From positions 62,001 to 126,000 of the forward strand of contig NZ_JBMVQY010000002.1 in assembly GCF_049537125.1 (NCBI RefSeq): a stretch of 64,000 bases of DNA, written 5' to 3'. The DNA comes from Limisphaera sp026417315. GTDB taxonomy: Bacteria > Verrucomicrobiota > Verrucomicrobiia > Limisphaerales > Limisphaeraceae. Positions 1-8,690 of the stretch are shown here, one piece after another. Below the pieces are notes generated by a model. The model was not told the origin of the DNA and ran no database searches. It saw nothing but the letters and a program-made list of their open reading frames with translations. Made by a program: the position numbers and the translations under genes. Within the stretch, counting starts at the first letter, position 1. Every line of letters begins with the position of its first letter.

Positions 1-996
1 GCGCCCTTTGTCCTGGGCCAGGTCCTGGTGGAAACCCAGCCGCCCTTTGGTCAGCCCCGGGTCTTTGCCCCCGTGGTGCGGGGATGTGCCCCGGAGCTGG
101 AGCCCCGGGTGAGTGCCCTGCCGCGCAGCGTGGTGTCCGGCGGCTTCCAGCTGGGACCGCGCGACCTGCTGGTGGGCACCGTTTTCGCGGAGAACATGGG
201 CCTGGCGGTGGGGGACCGCGTCACGCTCTACTCGTGGCAGGAGTTGCGGCGTCTGAAGGAAAGCCATGAGCGGCAACAACCCGAGGCGATTCTTCCGGAA
301 GAGTACACCGTGCGGGGGATCTTCGACGCCGGGTATTACGAGTTCAACGCCAACGTGGTGGTGACCGGTTTGGAAGATGCCCAGGAGTTGTTCGACCTGG
401 CCGGCGACGATGCGGTGCACGGCCTCATGGTGGCGCTGCACGATCCCCTGCAGCCCCAGACCGCCGCGCGCACCCTGCGGCTCCAACTGGGGCCGGAATA
501 CGTGGTGACCACCTGGATGGAAGACAGTCCCCTCATGCTGGCCGTCCTGGTGGAGAAGAACGTGATGCTCTACATCTTGTTTTTCATCGTGATTGTGGCG
601 GCCTTCGGGATCACCTGCACGCTCATCACCTTCGTGGTAATGAAGACGCGCGAGATCGGAGTGCTCAAGGCGCTGGGCGCCACCCACCGCCAGGTGTTGT
701 GGGTGTTCCTGGGCCAAAGCCTGATCGTCAGCATCGGTGGCGTGGCCGCCGGCGTCGGTCTCGGACTGACCGCCATCGCTTACCGGAATGAATTCCTCGC
801 CTTCCTGCGCCGGGCCACCGGGTTCGAGTTGTTCCCCGCCTCCATCTACGGCTTCGATCAACTGCCTGCCCTGGTCCTGCCGCGGGATGTGGCCATCATC
901 TGCGGCGGCTCGCTTTTGATTTGTCTGCTGGCGGCCGCGTTTCCCGCGCGGCACGCCAGCCGGCTCAACCCCGTGGAAGCCCTGCGCCATGAGTGA
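1..996 (+). CDS. LolC/LolE-type lipoprotein ABC transporter permease (5' end outside window)
   Basis: The reading frame is open from base 1, so the start lies upstream. What remains is a long periplasmic MacB-like loop followed by the FtsX-type core. The first visible membrane helix follows the family signature VEKNVML, then come the coupling-helix segment TREIGVLKALGA, a second helix (about residues 235-260) and a third near the end, closing with SRLNPVEALR. This C-terminus is typical of FtsX/LolC/LolE permeases. In the Lol system such permeases extract lipoproteins from the inner membrane. The stop overlaps the start of the ATPase gene by 8 bases, so the two are almost certainly one transporter. 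A MacB-type exporter permease is the main alternative; the VEKN motif favours Lol. Confidence 0.85.
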   Translation, partial: APFVLGQVLVETQPPFGQPRVFAPVVRGCAPELEPRVSALPRSVVSGGFQLGPRDLLVGTVFAENMGLAVGDRVTLYSWQELRRLKESHERQQPEAILPEEYTVRGIFDAGYYEFNANVVVTGLEDAQELFDLAGDDAVHGLMVALHDPLQPQTAARTLRLQLGPEYVVTTWMEDSPLMLAVLVEKNVMLYILFFIVIVAAFGITCTLITFVVMKTREIGVLKALGATHRQVLWVFLGQSLIVSIGGVAAGVGLGLTAIAYRNEFLAFLRRATGFELFPASIYGFDQLPALVLPRDVAIICGGSLLICLLAAAFPARHASRLNPVEALRHE

Positions 997-1792
997 GTTG
1001 TTGTCCGGGCCGAATCCCACCGGGCGGTCTTCCGCTTCCCTGGAGACCGGCCCGGGGGCCGTGGCGACTCCCGCGGCGGCGCTCACGGCGGAGCCACCGA
1101 TCCTTCGGGCCCGCGGCCTGGTCAAACGATATCGGATGGGCCGCCGCCTCTTGGAAGTCTTGCGGGGCGTGGATCTCGTCGTACCGCGAGGTGCGTTCCT
1201 GGCGCTCCGTGGGGCCTCGGGCGCCGGCAAAAGCACCCTCCTGCACCTGCTGGGGGGGCTGGATGTGCCGGATGCGGGCGAGATCTGGTTTCAGGGACAG
1301 AACCTGGCTGCGCTTCCGGAGACGGCCCTGACCCGCCTGCGGAATCGGCACATCGGGTTTGTGTTTCAAGCGTACCATCTCCTCCCGGAATTGGATGCTT
1401 TGGAGAACGTCTGTTTGCCGGCGCGCATCGCGCGGCTCGATGCCGCCACGGCCGTCCGTCGCGGCCGCGAACTGCTGGCGCGCGTAGGCCTGGCCGACCG
1501 CATGGAACACAAACCGACGGAACTCTCCGGGGGCGAACAACAGCGGGTGGCCATTGCCCGGGCCCTGATCAACGAGCCCGACCTGATTCTGGCCGACGAG
1601 CCCACGGGCAACCTCGATTCGCACACCGGCGAGGAGATCCTGCGCCTGTTGATGGAAATCCGGCGCGAACGTCAGGTCACGCTGGTCATGGCCACCCACG
1701 ACCACCGCGTCGCGGCGCATGCACCGATGATCGTGGATCTGGTGGATGGGCAAATCCACAAGCCCGGTGCGATGCCCTCGGCGCCGGCTTGA
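989..1792 (+). CDS. lolD: LolD-like ABC transporter ATPase
   Basis: The ATP-binding subunit, 267 residues, pairs with the preceding permease, whose last codons it overlaps. Walker A is GASGAGKST (about residue 72), the Q-loop region reads GFVFQAYHLLPE, the signature is LSGGEQQRVAIARAL and Walker B is DLILADEPTGNLDS, followed by the switch histidine in ATHDH. EPTGNLDS is the hallmark of the LolD/MacB/FtsE class. It has about 40 residues of low-complexity Ala/Gly/Pro sequence before the fold begins at ILRARGLVKRY. That makes it longer than the usual roughly 230 residues, so an internal start is possible. It acts at the inner membrane and presumably powers lipoprotein release. Confidence 0.88.
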   Translation: MSELLSGPNPTGRSSASLETGPGAVATPAAALTAEPPILRARGLVKRYRMGRRLLEVLRGVDLVVPRGAFLALRGASGAGKSTLLHLLGGLDVPDAGEIWFQGQNLAALPETALTRLRNRHIGFVFQAYHLLPELDALENVCLPARIARLDAATAVRRGRELLARVGLADRMEHKPTELSGGEQQRVAIARALINEPDLILADEPTGNLDSHTGEEILRLLMEIRRERQVTLVMATHDHRVAAHAPMIVDLVDGQIHKPGAMPSAPA

Positions 1793-1812
1793 GCCTGTGG
1801 GGCCCTGATCCG

Positions 1813-2415
1813 ATGAACCTCGCCCCTGTCCATCAACCGGATTACTGGGAAAACCGCTATCAGTGCGGGGATACCCGCTGGGACAAAGGCGAGCCCGCTC
1901 CCGGTTTGGTGGATTTCCTGCGAGCGCATCCCGAGCTGCCCCGGGGCACGGTACTTGTCCCCGGCTGCGGCACGGGCCACGACGTGGTGGCCTGGGCACG
2001 GGCCGGTTTCGACGTCGTGGGCATGGACTTTGCCCCATCGGCAGTGGCTCGCGCGCAACAACGCCTGGCCGGAGCCGGGTTGCCCGGAGAGATCTGGCTC
2101 GGTGATTTCTTGCGCGATCCGCCCCGGCGAGTGTTCGACTGGATCTTCGAGCATACGCTTTACTGTGCAATCGCGCCTGCAGACCGGGCCCTCTACCTCG
2201 AAGCGGTGTTGCGCTGGCTGTCGCCCGCCGGACAGTTGCTGGCCATTCACTACCTCATCCCGGACGCCGGCCCGGAACCGCCCTTTGGCACCACGCGCGA
2301 GGAGGTCGTGGATCGTTTCGGGCCGCATTTCGAACTCGTGGCGGACTGGGTGCCGCGGTCCTACCCCAACCGGGTCGGCCTCGAGCGGATGTTTTGGTGG
2401 CGACGAAAGCCGTGA
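1813..2415 (+). CDS. TPMT-family SAM-dependent methyltransferase
   Basis: A class I methyltransferase of about 200 residues. The N-terminus has YWENRYQ and TRWDKGEPAPGL, the pattern of the thiopurine/thiol methyltransferase (TPMT) superfamily. The SAM-binding motif I is VPGCGTGHDV, followed by the acidic end of strand 2 in GMDFAPSA. EHTLYCAI fits motif IV. Members methylate thiols, halides or thiopurines; the substrate here cannot be read from sequence. A TTG start at 1789 would overlap the ATPase gene; the ATG at 1813 is preferred because homology begins just after it. It follows lolD closely and may be co-transcribed without being functionally linked. Confidence 0.8.
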   Translation: MNLAPVHQPDYWENRYQCGDTRWDKGEPAPGLVDFLRAHPELPRGTVLVPGCGTGHDVVAWARAGFDVVGMDFAPSAVARAQQRLAGAGLPGEIWLGDFLRDPPRRVFDWIFEHTLYCAIAPADRALYLEAVLRWLSPAGQLLAIHYLIPDAGPEPPFGTTREEVVDRFGPHFELVADWVPRSYPNRVGLERMFWWRRKP

Positions 2416-3096
2416 GCGGGAGGAGCTCTCGCTCCCGACTCTGGCGCAATCCCTTCCCCGCACCACACCGCCGGGAGCGCGCCCAAGGCCGGCCGCGAAC
2501 GAATCCGCGCGAGGCAAGGGCAAACGGTCCCCGAACAAGCCGGCGTCGGAGCGTCCCCACGGCTTCGGACACCGGCGAGTTTTCATCGGGCCCACCGGCC
2601 CGGGGGAGCAAGACACGCAGTTTACCGGAGGCGCACATCCATCCATGAGTTCGGCAGGGCCTGGTCGGCAACGTTCGACCCGACGCACCGGGGGCCGACT
2701 CCACGGTCGTGAAGGGGGCAGTCCGGGAGTCACCGGACTGCCGAGGCGAGGGAAGTGGGGATCGCGAGGGAAAACCCGCGCCCGAGCGATCCGCTGCCCG
2801 GGCCGCACCACGTGTTCTTTCGCGGCCTGGACCCCGCCCACAAGACCGTTCCGACGTTGACGCGACCAGGTTGTGACCGCAGCGATGAGCCGCGACTTCT
2901 CCAGGGCCACGTGCCATGGCCCCGGGCCGAGGATACAGCGGGGGAGAGCGGGCCCCGTGCCCCCGGGAAGCCGGAGCCGCTGCCGCGTTGCAGACGGATT
3001 TGTGGGCCGGTCCTGTTTGCGGGCGGGCACGGCTCACTCCGGCGTTGCGGGCGGGGCGGGGCCGTCGTTTATTGGGCCGGCAACGGATCGGGTCTC
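2416..3096. other. 681-base stretch with no supported gene
   Basis: Several frames stay open here, but their translations are Arg/Pro/Gly-rich without domain-like composition, as expected from GC-rich non-coding DNA. I see no tRNA, terminator or convincing promoter. The frame of the next gene is open upstream as far as 2755, but the sequence before 3097 does not resemble protein. Confidence 0.5.
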
Positions 3097-4557
3097 ATGG
3101 AAGCGCATTGGGAAGAATCTGGCAGTCCGCACGAGAAGGCGTTGAGGATCAATCTCGATGCCCGATGGTACGGCACGTTTGCCGAGATCGGCGCCGGTCA
3201 GGAGGTGGCGCGCTGGTTTTTTCGCGTGGGCGGGGCCTCCGGCACGGTGGCCAAGACCATCTCGGCCTATGACATGGCGGTGAGCGACGCCCTGTACGGG
3301 CCGGCCGAACGATACGTCAGTCGCCAGCGTCTGCAGGCGATGCTGAATTACGAGTTCGATCTGGTCGTGCAACGCCTGGACCCGATCAGAGGGGCCGACC
3401 GCAACTTTTTTGCCTTTGCCGACACGGTGGCAACGCGGAGTTATTCGCGGCCAGAAGATGGTCACGGCTGGATGGGCATTCGCTTCCAGCACGCGCCGCG
3501 GCAGCCGCCGTCCGACCTCCTGATCCACGTCCGTCTGTTGGACAAGGAACCGGTGCGCCAACAGGAGGCCCTGGGGATTCTCGGCGTGAATTTGTTGTAC
3601 GGAGCGTTCTACCTGCGGGAGCAGCCCGACCGGCTCATTCACTCACTGCTCGACCATTTGACGTGGGAGCGGATCGAGGTGGACCTCATCCATTTCTCGG
3701 GTCCGGCCTTTCGCCACGTGGACAACCGGTTGATGGCCCTGCAACTGGTGGAACAGGACCTGACCGAGGCGGCCATGTTCACCGCCGCGGGCGAACCGGT
3801 GCAGTGGGCTGAGGTCCTGTACAAACGGCCGGTCCTGGTGCAGCGGGGCAGCTTCCGCCCCTACACCAACGCCGCCCTGGATGTGTTGGAACGGGCCTAC
3901 GACCAGTTCGTCCGGGAACCGGAGCTGGCCGGCCAGACGCCGGTGGTGTTGCTGGAAATGACGCTCCGCCATCTGACCACCGGCGATGCCGTGGATCATC
4001 GCGATTTTTTGCAGCGTGCCGAGATGTTGCGGGCACTAGGGAAGCCGGTGCTGATCTCCAACTTTCGGCGGTTCCATCGACTGGCCTGGTACCTGAGTCG
4101 TTATACAAACCGCCCCATCGGGCTGGCGCTGGGCGCCTCCAAGCTGTTCGAGATCTTCGACGAAAGCTTCTACAACAACGCCGAGGGCGGGTTGCTCGGC
4201 GGGCTGGGTCAATTGTTCAAGAACCCGGGCCGACTGTATGTGTACCCCAGCCTCGACGCCCGCCTGGGCCGGGTAGTGCGCGTGGAGGACTTTCCCGTGC
4301 CACCGCGGCTGAGGCTCCTGTACGCGTTTTTGTGCGAGAACCGGTATCTGGTGGGCTTGACGCCCACGGACGAGGCCTTCGTGTCGATTCGGCGTGCCGA
4401 GATCCTGGCCAAAATCCAGCGGGGCGATCCGGACTGGGAGGCGTACGTGCCGCCCCCGGTGGCGGCTGTCATCAAGCGCGACCGATTGTTCGGGTATCGA
4501 CCGCCGGTCACAGAGTCGGAGGGGGCCACAGAGCCGGAGCGTCGCGTGTCACCGTAA
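3097..4557 (+). CDS. Conserved cytoplasmic protein of unknown function
   Basis: 486 residues with no signal peptide or membrane segment. I recognise the sequence type: ALRINLD, GTFAEIGAGQEVARWFF and AYDMAVSDALYG near the N-terminus recur in a widespread bacterial family without an experimental function. As I recall, members are sometimes labelled TonB-dependent receptor or nicotinate-nucleotide adenylyltransferase. Nothing here supports either: no signal peptide, no plug or barrel, no HxGH motif. The ATG at 3097 is chosen because the frame changes character there; the open frame reaches back to 2755. The next gene, a small membrane protein, follows after 21 bases, and the two probably form an operon. 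Confidence 0.7.
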   Translation: MEAHWEESGSPHEKALRINLDARWYGTFAEIGAGQEVARWFFRVGGASGTVAKTISAYDMAVSDALYGPAERYVSRQRLQAMLNYEFDLVVQRLDPIRGADRNFFAFADTVATRSYSRPEDGHGWMGIRFQHAPRQPPSDLLIHVRLLDKEPVRQQEALGILGVNLLYGAFYLREQPDRLIHSLLDHLTWERIEVDLIHFSGPAFRHVDNRLMALQLVEQDLTEAAMFTAAGEPVQWAEVLYKRPVLVQRGSFRPYTNAALDVLERAYDQFVREPELAGQTPVVLLEMTLRHLTTGDAVDHRDFLQRAEMLRALGKPVLISNFRRFHRLAWYLSRYTNRPIGLALGASKLFEIFDESFYNNAEGGLLGGLGQLFKNPGRLYVYPSLDARLGRVVRVEDFPVPPRLRLLYAFLCENRYLVGLTPTDEAFVSIRRAEILAKIQRGDPDWEAYVPPPVAAVIKRDRLFGYRPPVTESEGATEPERRVSP

Positions 4558-4578
4558 CCTCCTGAGGGAAGCCGGCGC

Positions 4579-4962
4579 ATGGCTCTCGCTCCGAACAGGC
4601 AATGGCTTGGCCGGGCAGGCCCGCGGCCCCTGACGCCCCTGCGGGCCGGATTGGCGTTGCTGGTGGCCCTGGCGGCGGACTTTGTGCAAATCGGATTGGG
4701 CCCTCTGGGGGTCACCGGGTTGGATGACGTATTGGATTTGGTGGTGGCTGCGCTGGAGATCGGGTTGTTGGGATTTCATCCGCTCCTGTTGCCCACGTTC
4801 GTGCTCGAAGTCCTGCCCATTGTCGAATTCATGCCCACATGGACGGCGTGCGTGCTGGCGGTGATGCTGCGACGGCCGCGGGCCCCCCGCCCACCCGGAG
4901 GTGCCACGCGAGAGCCACACTCCGCGGCCGGAGAAAGCCGTGGGCCGGTGATCGACGTTTAG
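4579..4962 (+). CDS. Small hydrophobic membrane protein, unknown function
   Basis: 127 residues with two or three hydrophobic segments (about residues 20-45, 50-65 and 70-98) containing LGFHPLLLPTF, EVLPIVEF and PTWTACVLAVM. The last 25 residues are polar and Pro/Arg-rich. The gene lies 21 bases after the preceding unknown gene and ends 6 bases before the convergent trmL stop, which leaves almost no room for a separate terminator. The Pro residues and acidic LPIVEF motif inside the hydrophobic part look conserved rather than random, but I cannot name a function. Confidence 0.6.
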   Translation: MALAPNRQWLGRAGPRPLTPLRAGLALLVALAADFVQIGLGPLGVTGLDDVLDLVVAALEIGLLGFHPLLLPTFVLEVLPIVEFMPTWTACVLAVMLRRPRAPRPPGGATREPHSAAGESRGPVIDV

Positions 4963-4968
4963 TCCGCG

Positions 4969-5469
4969 TTACACGGCTGGATGCGCGGACGGGTTGTCGG
5001 CGGGCCGGTATTCGCCGGGAAACCCCTGCTGGCGGAGCGCCTCGAACAAAACCACGGCCACGCAGTTCGCCAGGTTGAGAGATCGAACCCGGGGATGAAA
5101 CATGGGCAGCCGGAGCCAGGCAGAGGGTTGACCCTCCAACAGAGCCCGGGGCAGACCGGCCGTCTCCCGACCGAACACAAGGTAGTCTTCCGGGTGGTAA
5201 CGGACCTCGGTGTAAAGGCGAGGTCCGCCGGCCTCGATGAACCAGAGTCGCGCGTCGGGCGGCAGGGCCCGGGTGAAGGTGGTCCAATCGGGCCAGCGTT
5301 GCCACTGCAGGTGGGCCCAGTAGTCGAGTCCGGCCCGCCGCAGGCTGGGTTCGTCCAGGCGGAATCCAAGCGGTTCAATGAGGTGGAGACGGGTGCGCGT
5401 GGCGGCGCACAGCCGGGCGATGTTGCCGGTGTTGGGCGGGATCTCGGGCTCGACCAAAACGACATTCAT
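4969..5469 (-). CDS. trmL: tRNA (cytidine(34)-2'-O)-methyltransferase TrmL
   Basis: A minimal SPOUT methyltransferase of 166 residues, the usual TrmL length. It carries the three SpoU motifs: motif 1 in PPNTGNIARLCAA, motif 2 in LVFGRETAGLP and motif 3 in RSLNLANCVAVVLFEAL. These form the trefoil-knot SAM site. The family 2'-O-methylates the wobble base of certain leucine tRNAs. The ATG overlaps the truA stop as ATGA, so it is the last gene of a coupled yqgF-truA-trmL run of which two enzymes act on tRNA. Confidence 0.9.
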   Translation of the reverse strand: MNVVLVEPEIPPNTGNIARLCAATRTRLHLIEPLGFRLDEPSLRRAGLDYWAHLQWQRWPDWTTFTRALPPDARLWFIEAGGPRLYTEVRYHPEDYLVFGRETAGLPRALLEGQPSAWLRLPMFHPRVRSLNLANCVAVVLFEALRQQGFPGEYRPADNPSAHPAV

Positions 5470-6347
5470 TCCGGCAAAGATTCAAGATCCGCGGTGGTTT
5501 CCGACATGGCACCGGCCGGCGGCCGGCTCGTGCGGGACCGCGGCGGGTAGAAAACCTTCCACAGAATCAAGCCGTGCGCAGGGGCGGTCATGCCCGCCAC
5601 GCGGCGATCCCCCGCGGCCAGCATCCGGGGAATGTCGTCCGGTTGGAATTTGCCCAGACCCACTTGAACCATGGTCCCCACCATGCCCCGACACATTTTG
5701 TACAGGAAGCCGTCGGCCTCGATGATGCACGTCAGCAATGGACCCTGCCGGCGCCATTCGCAGCGGCGCACCGTCCGCACGGTGGAGCGCCGGGGATAGC
5801 CGGGGTTGGCGGTGAAGGCGCGGAAGTCGTGGGTGCCCAGGAAATGGGCCGCGGCGGCGCGCAGGGTGGCAACGTCCAGCGGTCGGGGTACATGCCAGGC
5901 CGTAAACCTCAGCAGCGGGTTCATGGCCGGGTGGTTCCAGACCTGGTAGCGATACTGTTTGCCGATGGCACTGAAGCGTGCGTGAAAATCCGCCGGAGCG
6001 CGCTGGACACGAAACACCCGGATGTCCGGTGGCAGATGGGCATTGATGGCCAGGACGAGTTTCCGCAACGGAATGCGACACTCCGTCCGGGGCACGTCGA
6101 AGTGCGCCACAAGCCCGAGCGCATGTACGCCCGTGTCCGTGCGACTGGAGCTGTGCACGCGCGGCCGGCTGGGAAACAGCGCGGCCAGGGCGGCCTCGAC
6201 CTTTTCCTGGACACCGGTGCCGATGGTTTGGACCTGCCAGCCTTCATAGCGTGTGCCGTCGTAGGCGATGACAAGTTTCAGGCGCACGAGGGAGGTCGGC
6301 GCAGACATGGACGGCCGTGGCGCGGGCATGGGCTCGGCGGGGCTCAC
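5466..6347 (-). CDS. truA: tRNA pseudouridine(38-40) synthase TruA
   Basis: Converts uridines 38-40 in the anticodon stem-loop of tRNAs to pseudouridine. The catalytic aspartate is in SRTDTGVHALG (about residue 68). Other family blocks are YDGTRYEGWQVQ near the N-terminus, KQYRYQVWN, and FLYKMCRGMVGTMVQVG near the C-terminus. The GTG start at 6347 overlaps the yqgF stop as GTGA, which supports translational coupling but adds about 20 residues before the fold. An ATG at 6308 (MSAPTS) is the alternative. The end overlaps trmL by 4 bases. Confidence 0.92.
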   Translation of the reverse strand: MSPAEPMPAPRPSMSAPTSLVRLKLVIAYDGTRYEGWQVQTIGTGVQEKVEAALAALFPSRPRVHSSSRTDTGVHALGLVAHFDVPRTECRIPLRKLVLAINAHLPPDIRVFRVQRAPADFHARFSAIGKQYRYQVWNHPAMNPLLRFTAWHVPRPLDVATLRAAAAHFLGTHDFRAFTANPGYPRRSTVRTVRRCEWRRQGPLLTCIIEADGFLYKMCRGMVGTMVQVGLGKFQPDDIPRMLAAGDRRVAGMTAPAHGLILWKVFYPPRSRTSRPPAGAMSETTADLESLPE

Positions 6348-6766
6348 GCGACTCGGTCCAGATAGCTTTGCAGCAGGATCGCGGCGGCGGAGCTGTCCAC
6401 CCGTTGGCGACGTTTCCTTTCGGAGTGACCGGCCTCCCGCAGCCTTCGATGCGCCTGAACGGTGGTTAAACGCTCGTCCCAGAGCATCACGGGCACCGGG
6501 AGGTGGGGTTGCAATTCGGCGACCCAGGTCTGTACGGCTGCGGCCGCCGGGCCGTACGTCCCGTTCATATTGCGCGGCAATCCCACGATGATGCGCTCGA
6601 CCTCGTGCTCCTGAATGAGGCGTTGAAGGGCCGCGACCAACTCCGGGAAGGGCTGAGCCGGCAGGGAACCCAGCGGCCGTGCCAGCACACCCAGGGCGTC
6701 GCTAATGGCCACGCCGACCCGGCGTGTCCCGTAATCGAGAGCCATGACTCGCATCGTGGCCAGCAT
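6344..6766 (-). CDS. yqgF: YqgF/RuvX family putative pre-16S rRNA nuclease
   Basis: An RNase H-like fold protein of 140 residues, normal for the family. Visible blocks are ALDYGTRRVGVAISD at the N-terminus with the first catalytic Asp, IIVGLPRNMNG, the DERLTT motif with the second acidic residue, and the final DSSAAAILLQSYLD with a third Asp. Members process the 5' end of 16S rRNA or act as Holliday-junction resolvase-like nucleases. Three in-frame ATGs (6766, 6754, 6745) are possible; homology begins at the last. It is coupled to truA. Confidence 0.9.
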   Translation of the reverse strand: MLATMRVMALDYGTRRVGVAISDALGVLARPLGSLPAQPFPELVAALQRLIQEHEVERIIVGLPRNMNGTYGPAAAAVQTWVAELQPHLPVPVMLWDERLTTVQAHRRLREAGHSERKRRQRVDSSAAAILLQSYLDRVA

Positions 6767-6836
6767 GCCGCAAACGGGCCGGTTCTGCCACTGGCAAATG
6801 CGGCGCTCATCGGCGGAGCGCCGGAGTCGGGCCTCG

Positions 6837-7271
6837 TCAGGAGGGCCGGAAGGGGCCCGGGTGAAATCGCCGCGCCAGTTCCTCCCGCGTCCAGGCTTTG
6901 CACTTCCAAATCGGCACGTCCTGTTTGAGCCGGTCCATGAAACGCGCCAGCAGGGAGAACGCCTCCTGGCGATGGGCGGCCAGGACGCGAACGATGATCG
7001 CGGCTTCCCCCACGGGCACGATCCCGAGCCGGTGAAGGACCTGCACCGTGTGACAGGGATGAGCGGAGCCCAGTTCGTTCAGCAGTCGCTCGATTTCACA
7101 TTCGGCCATCGGCTGATAGGCCTCGTACTCGAGCGCCGCGATCGGACGGCCGTTTTCCTCGCTGCGCACGATGCCCAGAAACTCCACCTGCGCCCCCACG
7201 GGCCCGGCCGTGGCCGGCGGTCCCGGCAGCTCTTCCAGCCGCTGCGTGGTCAGTGTCACCTGGGTGATCAT
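6837..7271 (-). CDS. moaE: Molybdopterin synthase catalytic subunit MoaE
   Basis: The large subunit of molybdopterin synthase, which with thiocarboxylated MoaD turns cyclic pyranopterin monophosphate into molybdopterin. 144 residues. The family signature HRLGIVPVGEAAIIV is followed by AAHRQEAFSLL and the active-site region LKQDVPIWKCK with its conserved lysines. The gene begins 9 bases after the moaD stop, so the two subunits are made from one message. No other cofactor gene is in view. Confidence 0.93.
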   Translation of the reverse strand: MITQVTLTTQRLEELPGPPATAGPVGAQVEFLGIVRSEENGRPIAALEYEAYQPMAECEIERLLNELGSAHPCHTVQVLHRLGIVPVGEAAIIVRVLAAHRQEAFSLLARFMDRLKQDVPIWKCKAWTREELARRFHPGPFRPS

Positions 7272-7280
7272 GGACGCGGA

Positions 7281-7517
7281 TCAGCCGCCGGACACCGGGG
7301 GAATGAGGGCCACTTCATCCGACGGCCCGAAGCGGGTGTCCGGACCGGCATAACGGGCATTGCAGGCCAGACGCACGGTGGAACGGTACGGGCCCAGGCC
7401 GGGATACCGTTGCAGCAGCGCATCCCACAAACCGTCGGCGTCCACTTCCCCGCAGTCCAGCTCCGTGTGGGCGCAACCCGTCACATCTTTGAGGTGGGCG
7501 AAAAACAGAACGCGCAT
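7281..7517 (-). CDS. moaD: Molybdopterin synthase sulfur carrier subunit MoaD
   Basis: A ubiquitin-like sulfur carrier of 78 residues ending in the obligatory Gly-Gly (PPVSGG). That terminus is adenylated and thiocarboxylated before it donates sulfur in the MoaE active site. The N-terminal strand MRVLFFAHL and the SDEVALIPPVSGG ending match the family. It precedes moaE by 9 bases and follows frr by 37 bases on the same strand. Confidence 0.92.
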   Translation of the reverse strand: MRVLFFAHLKDVTGCAHTELDCGEVDADGLWDALLQRYPGLGPYRSTVRLACNARYAGPDTRFGPSDEVALIPPVSGG

Positions 7518-7554
7518 GAGACAACCCGGGCGAGGGGCCGGGTCCCGGCCGATG

Positions 7555-8115
7555 TCACACGGTCATGATCTCCTTCTCCTTGTGCGCCAGGTGCTGGTCG
7601 ATTCGGGCGATGAAATCGTCGGTGAGCTTTTGGAGCTCCTTTTCGGCCTGTTTTTCCTCGTCCTCCGTAATGCCACTGTCGTGCTTGTGCTTGCGGAGTT
7701 CCTCCAGCGCATCCCGGCGAACGTGGCGGATGGCCACCCGCGCGTCCTCGGCCATTTTGCGCACGATGCGCACGAACTCCAGGCGTCGTTCCTGACTGAG
7801 CTCGGGGAAGTAGAGCCGGACCGTTTTGCCCTGGATGGAAGGGGTGAGCCCGAGGTTGGCCTTCTGCAGGGCCTTCTCGATGGCGTGGACGAGGCTGGCA
7901 TCCCAGGGTTGGATCACCAGCACGCGCGGCTCCGGCGTGGTGATGCCCGCCAGCTCGCGGATCCGCATCTGGCCGCCGTAGGCTTCCACCATGATGTTTT
8001 CGACCAGAGCCGGCGAGGCCTTGCCCGTGCGTACGCCGGCAAACTCGCGCAAGACGATCTGCTCCGTCTTGGACATCTTTTCCTCGGCCTCCAGCAGGAT
8101 CTCGTCAAGTGTCAT
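7555..8115 (-). CDS. frr: Ribosome recycling factor
   Basis: 186 residues, the standard length, splitting post-termination ribosomes with EF-G. Family blocks are VRTGKASPALVENI, PLOOP-free core segment QPWDASLVHAIEKAL, and the C-terminal helix with KHDSGITEDEEKQAEKELQ. The open frame extends far upstream to 8631, but homology begins at the ATG at 8115. A TATACA hexamer on the minus strand (8149-8154) could be a -10 element, but no matching -35 is obvious. Here frr is separated from its common neighbours rpsB, tsf and pyrH. Confidence 0.95.
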   Translation of the reverse strand: MTLDEILLEAEEKMSKTEQIVLREFAGVRTGKASPALVENIMVEAYGGQMRIRELAGITTPEPRVLVIQPWDASLVHAIEKALQKANLGLTPSIQGKTVRLYFPELSQERRLEFVRIVRKMAEDARVAIRHVRRDALEELRKHKHDSGITEDEEKQAEKELQKLTDDFIARIDQHLAHKEKEIMTV

Positions 8116-8330
8116 AGTACCGCAAACGCTAACAAAAACCGGTCGGGCTGTATAGGGGCAAGCGACAAGAGGACGGGCGGGTTTCCCGGGTCTGCCGGCG
8201 CTCCGGTCGAGGGCGCGATGGTCGTCGGGTCGAAGGCGGGGCCGTGTGGAGCAGAATGGCCGAATTGCGAGCCGGGCTGAAGTCAACGGTGCGCGATCCG
8301 GGGCCAGCTGCCTGCCTCCGGACCCACGAG

Positions 8331-8690
8331 CTAACGCCACGCAGGGGCAGGGTTCGTCACCGGGGGTTCGAAGCGAATCACCGTTTCGCCGGGCCGGGCG
8401 TACCCGAGTCGTTCCCGGGCCAGCCGTTCCACCACTTTCGGATCCTCCCGTAACGCCTGAATGGCCGCACTCATTTGCCGGCCCTGTTGTTCTTCCTGCT
8501 GGATCTCCTGGTCCAGCCGCAGCAGCTCCCGACGCATCCGCTCGTGCTGGCGGATCACCGGTAGATACCACTGGGCCGCCAGGACCAGCACGCCCAGAAC
8601 CACGGCAGCCACCAGCAGGCGCGTGGTCCATCGGATCAAACGATTCCAGATCCCCGGCTCGGCGTTCACGTCCTCAGTTAAACCCCGCAT
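8331..8690 (-). CDS. FtsB/DivIC-type septum formation initiator
   Basis: A small bitopic protein of 119 residues: a short cytoplasmic N-terminus, one membrane helix (LLVAAVVLGVLVLAA), a coiled coil rich in Gln/Glu/Arg (about residues 45-80), then the family-defining DPKVVERLARERLGYARPGE, which ends in the usual PGE. FtsB/DivIC links with FtsL and the FtsQ/DivIB family to activate septal peptidoglycan synthesis. An ATG at 8690 is used; a TTG at 8729 in the same frame would add 13 residues. It lies 215 bases upstream of frr on the same strand. Confidence 0.82.
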   Translation of the reverse strand: MRGLTEDVNAEPGIWNRLIRWTTRLLVAAVVLGVLVLAAQWYLPVIRQHERMRRELLRLDQEIQQEEQQGRQMSAAIQALREDPKVVERLARERLGYARPGETVIRFEPPVTNPAPAWR

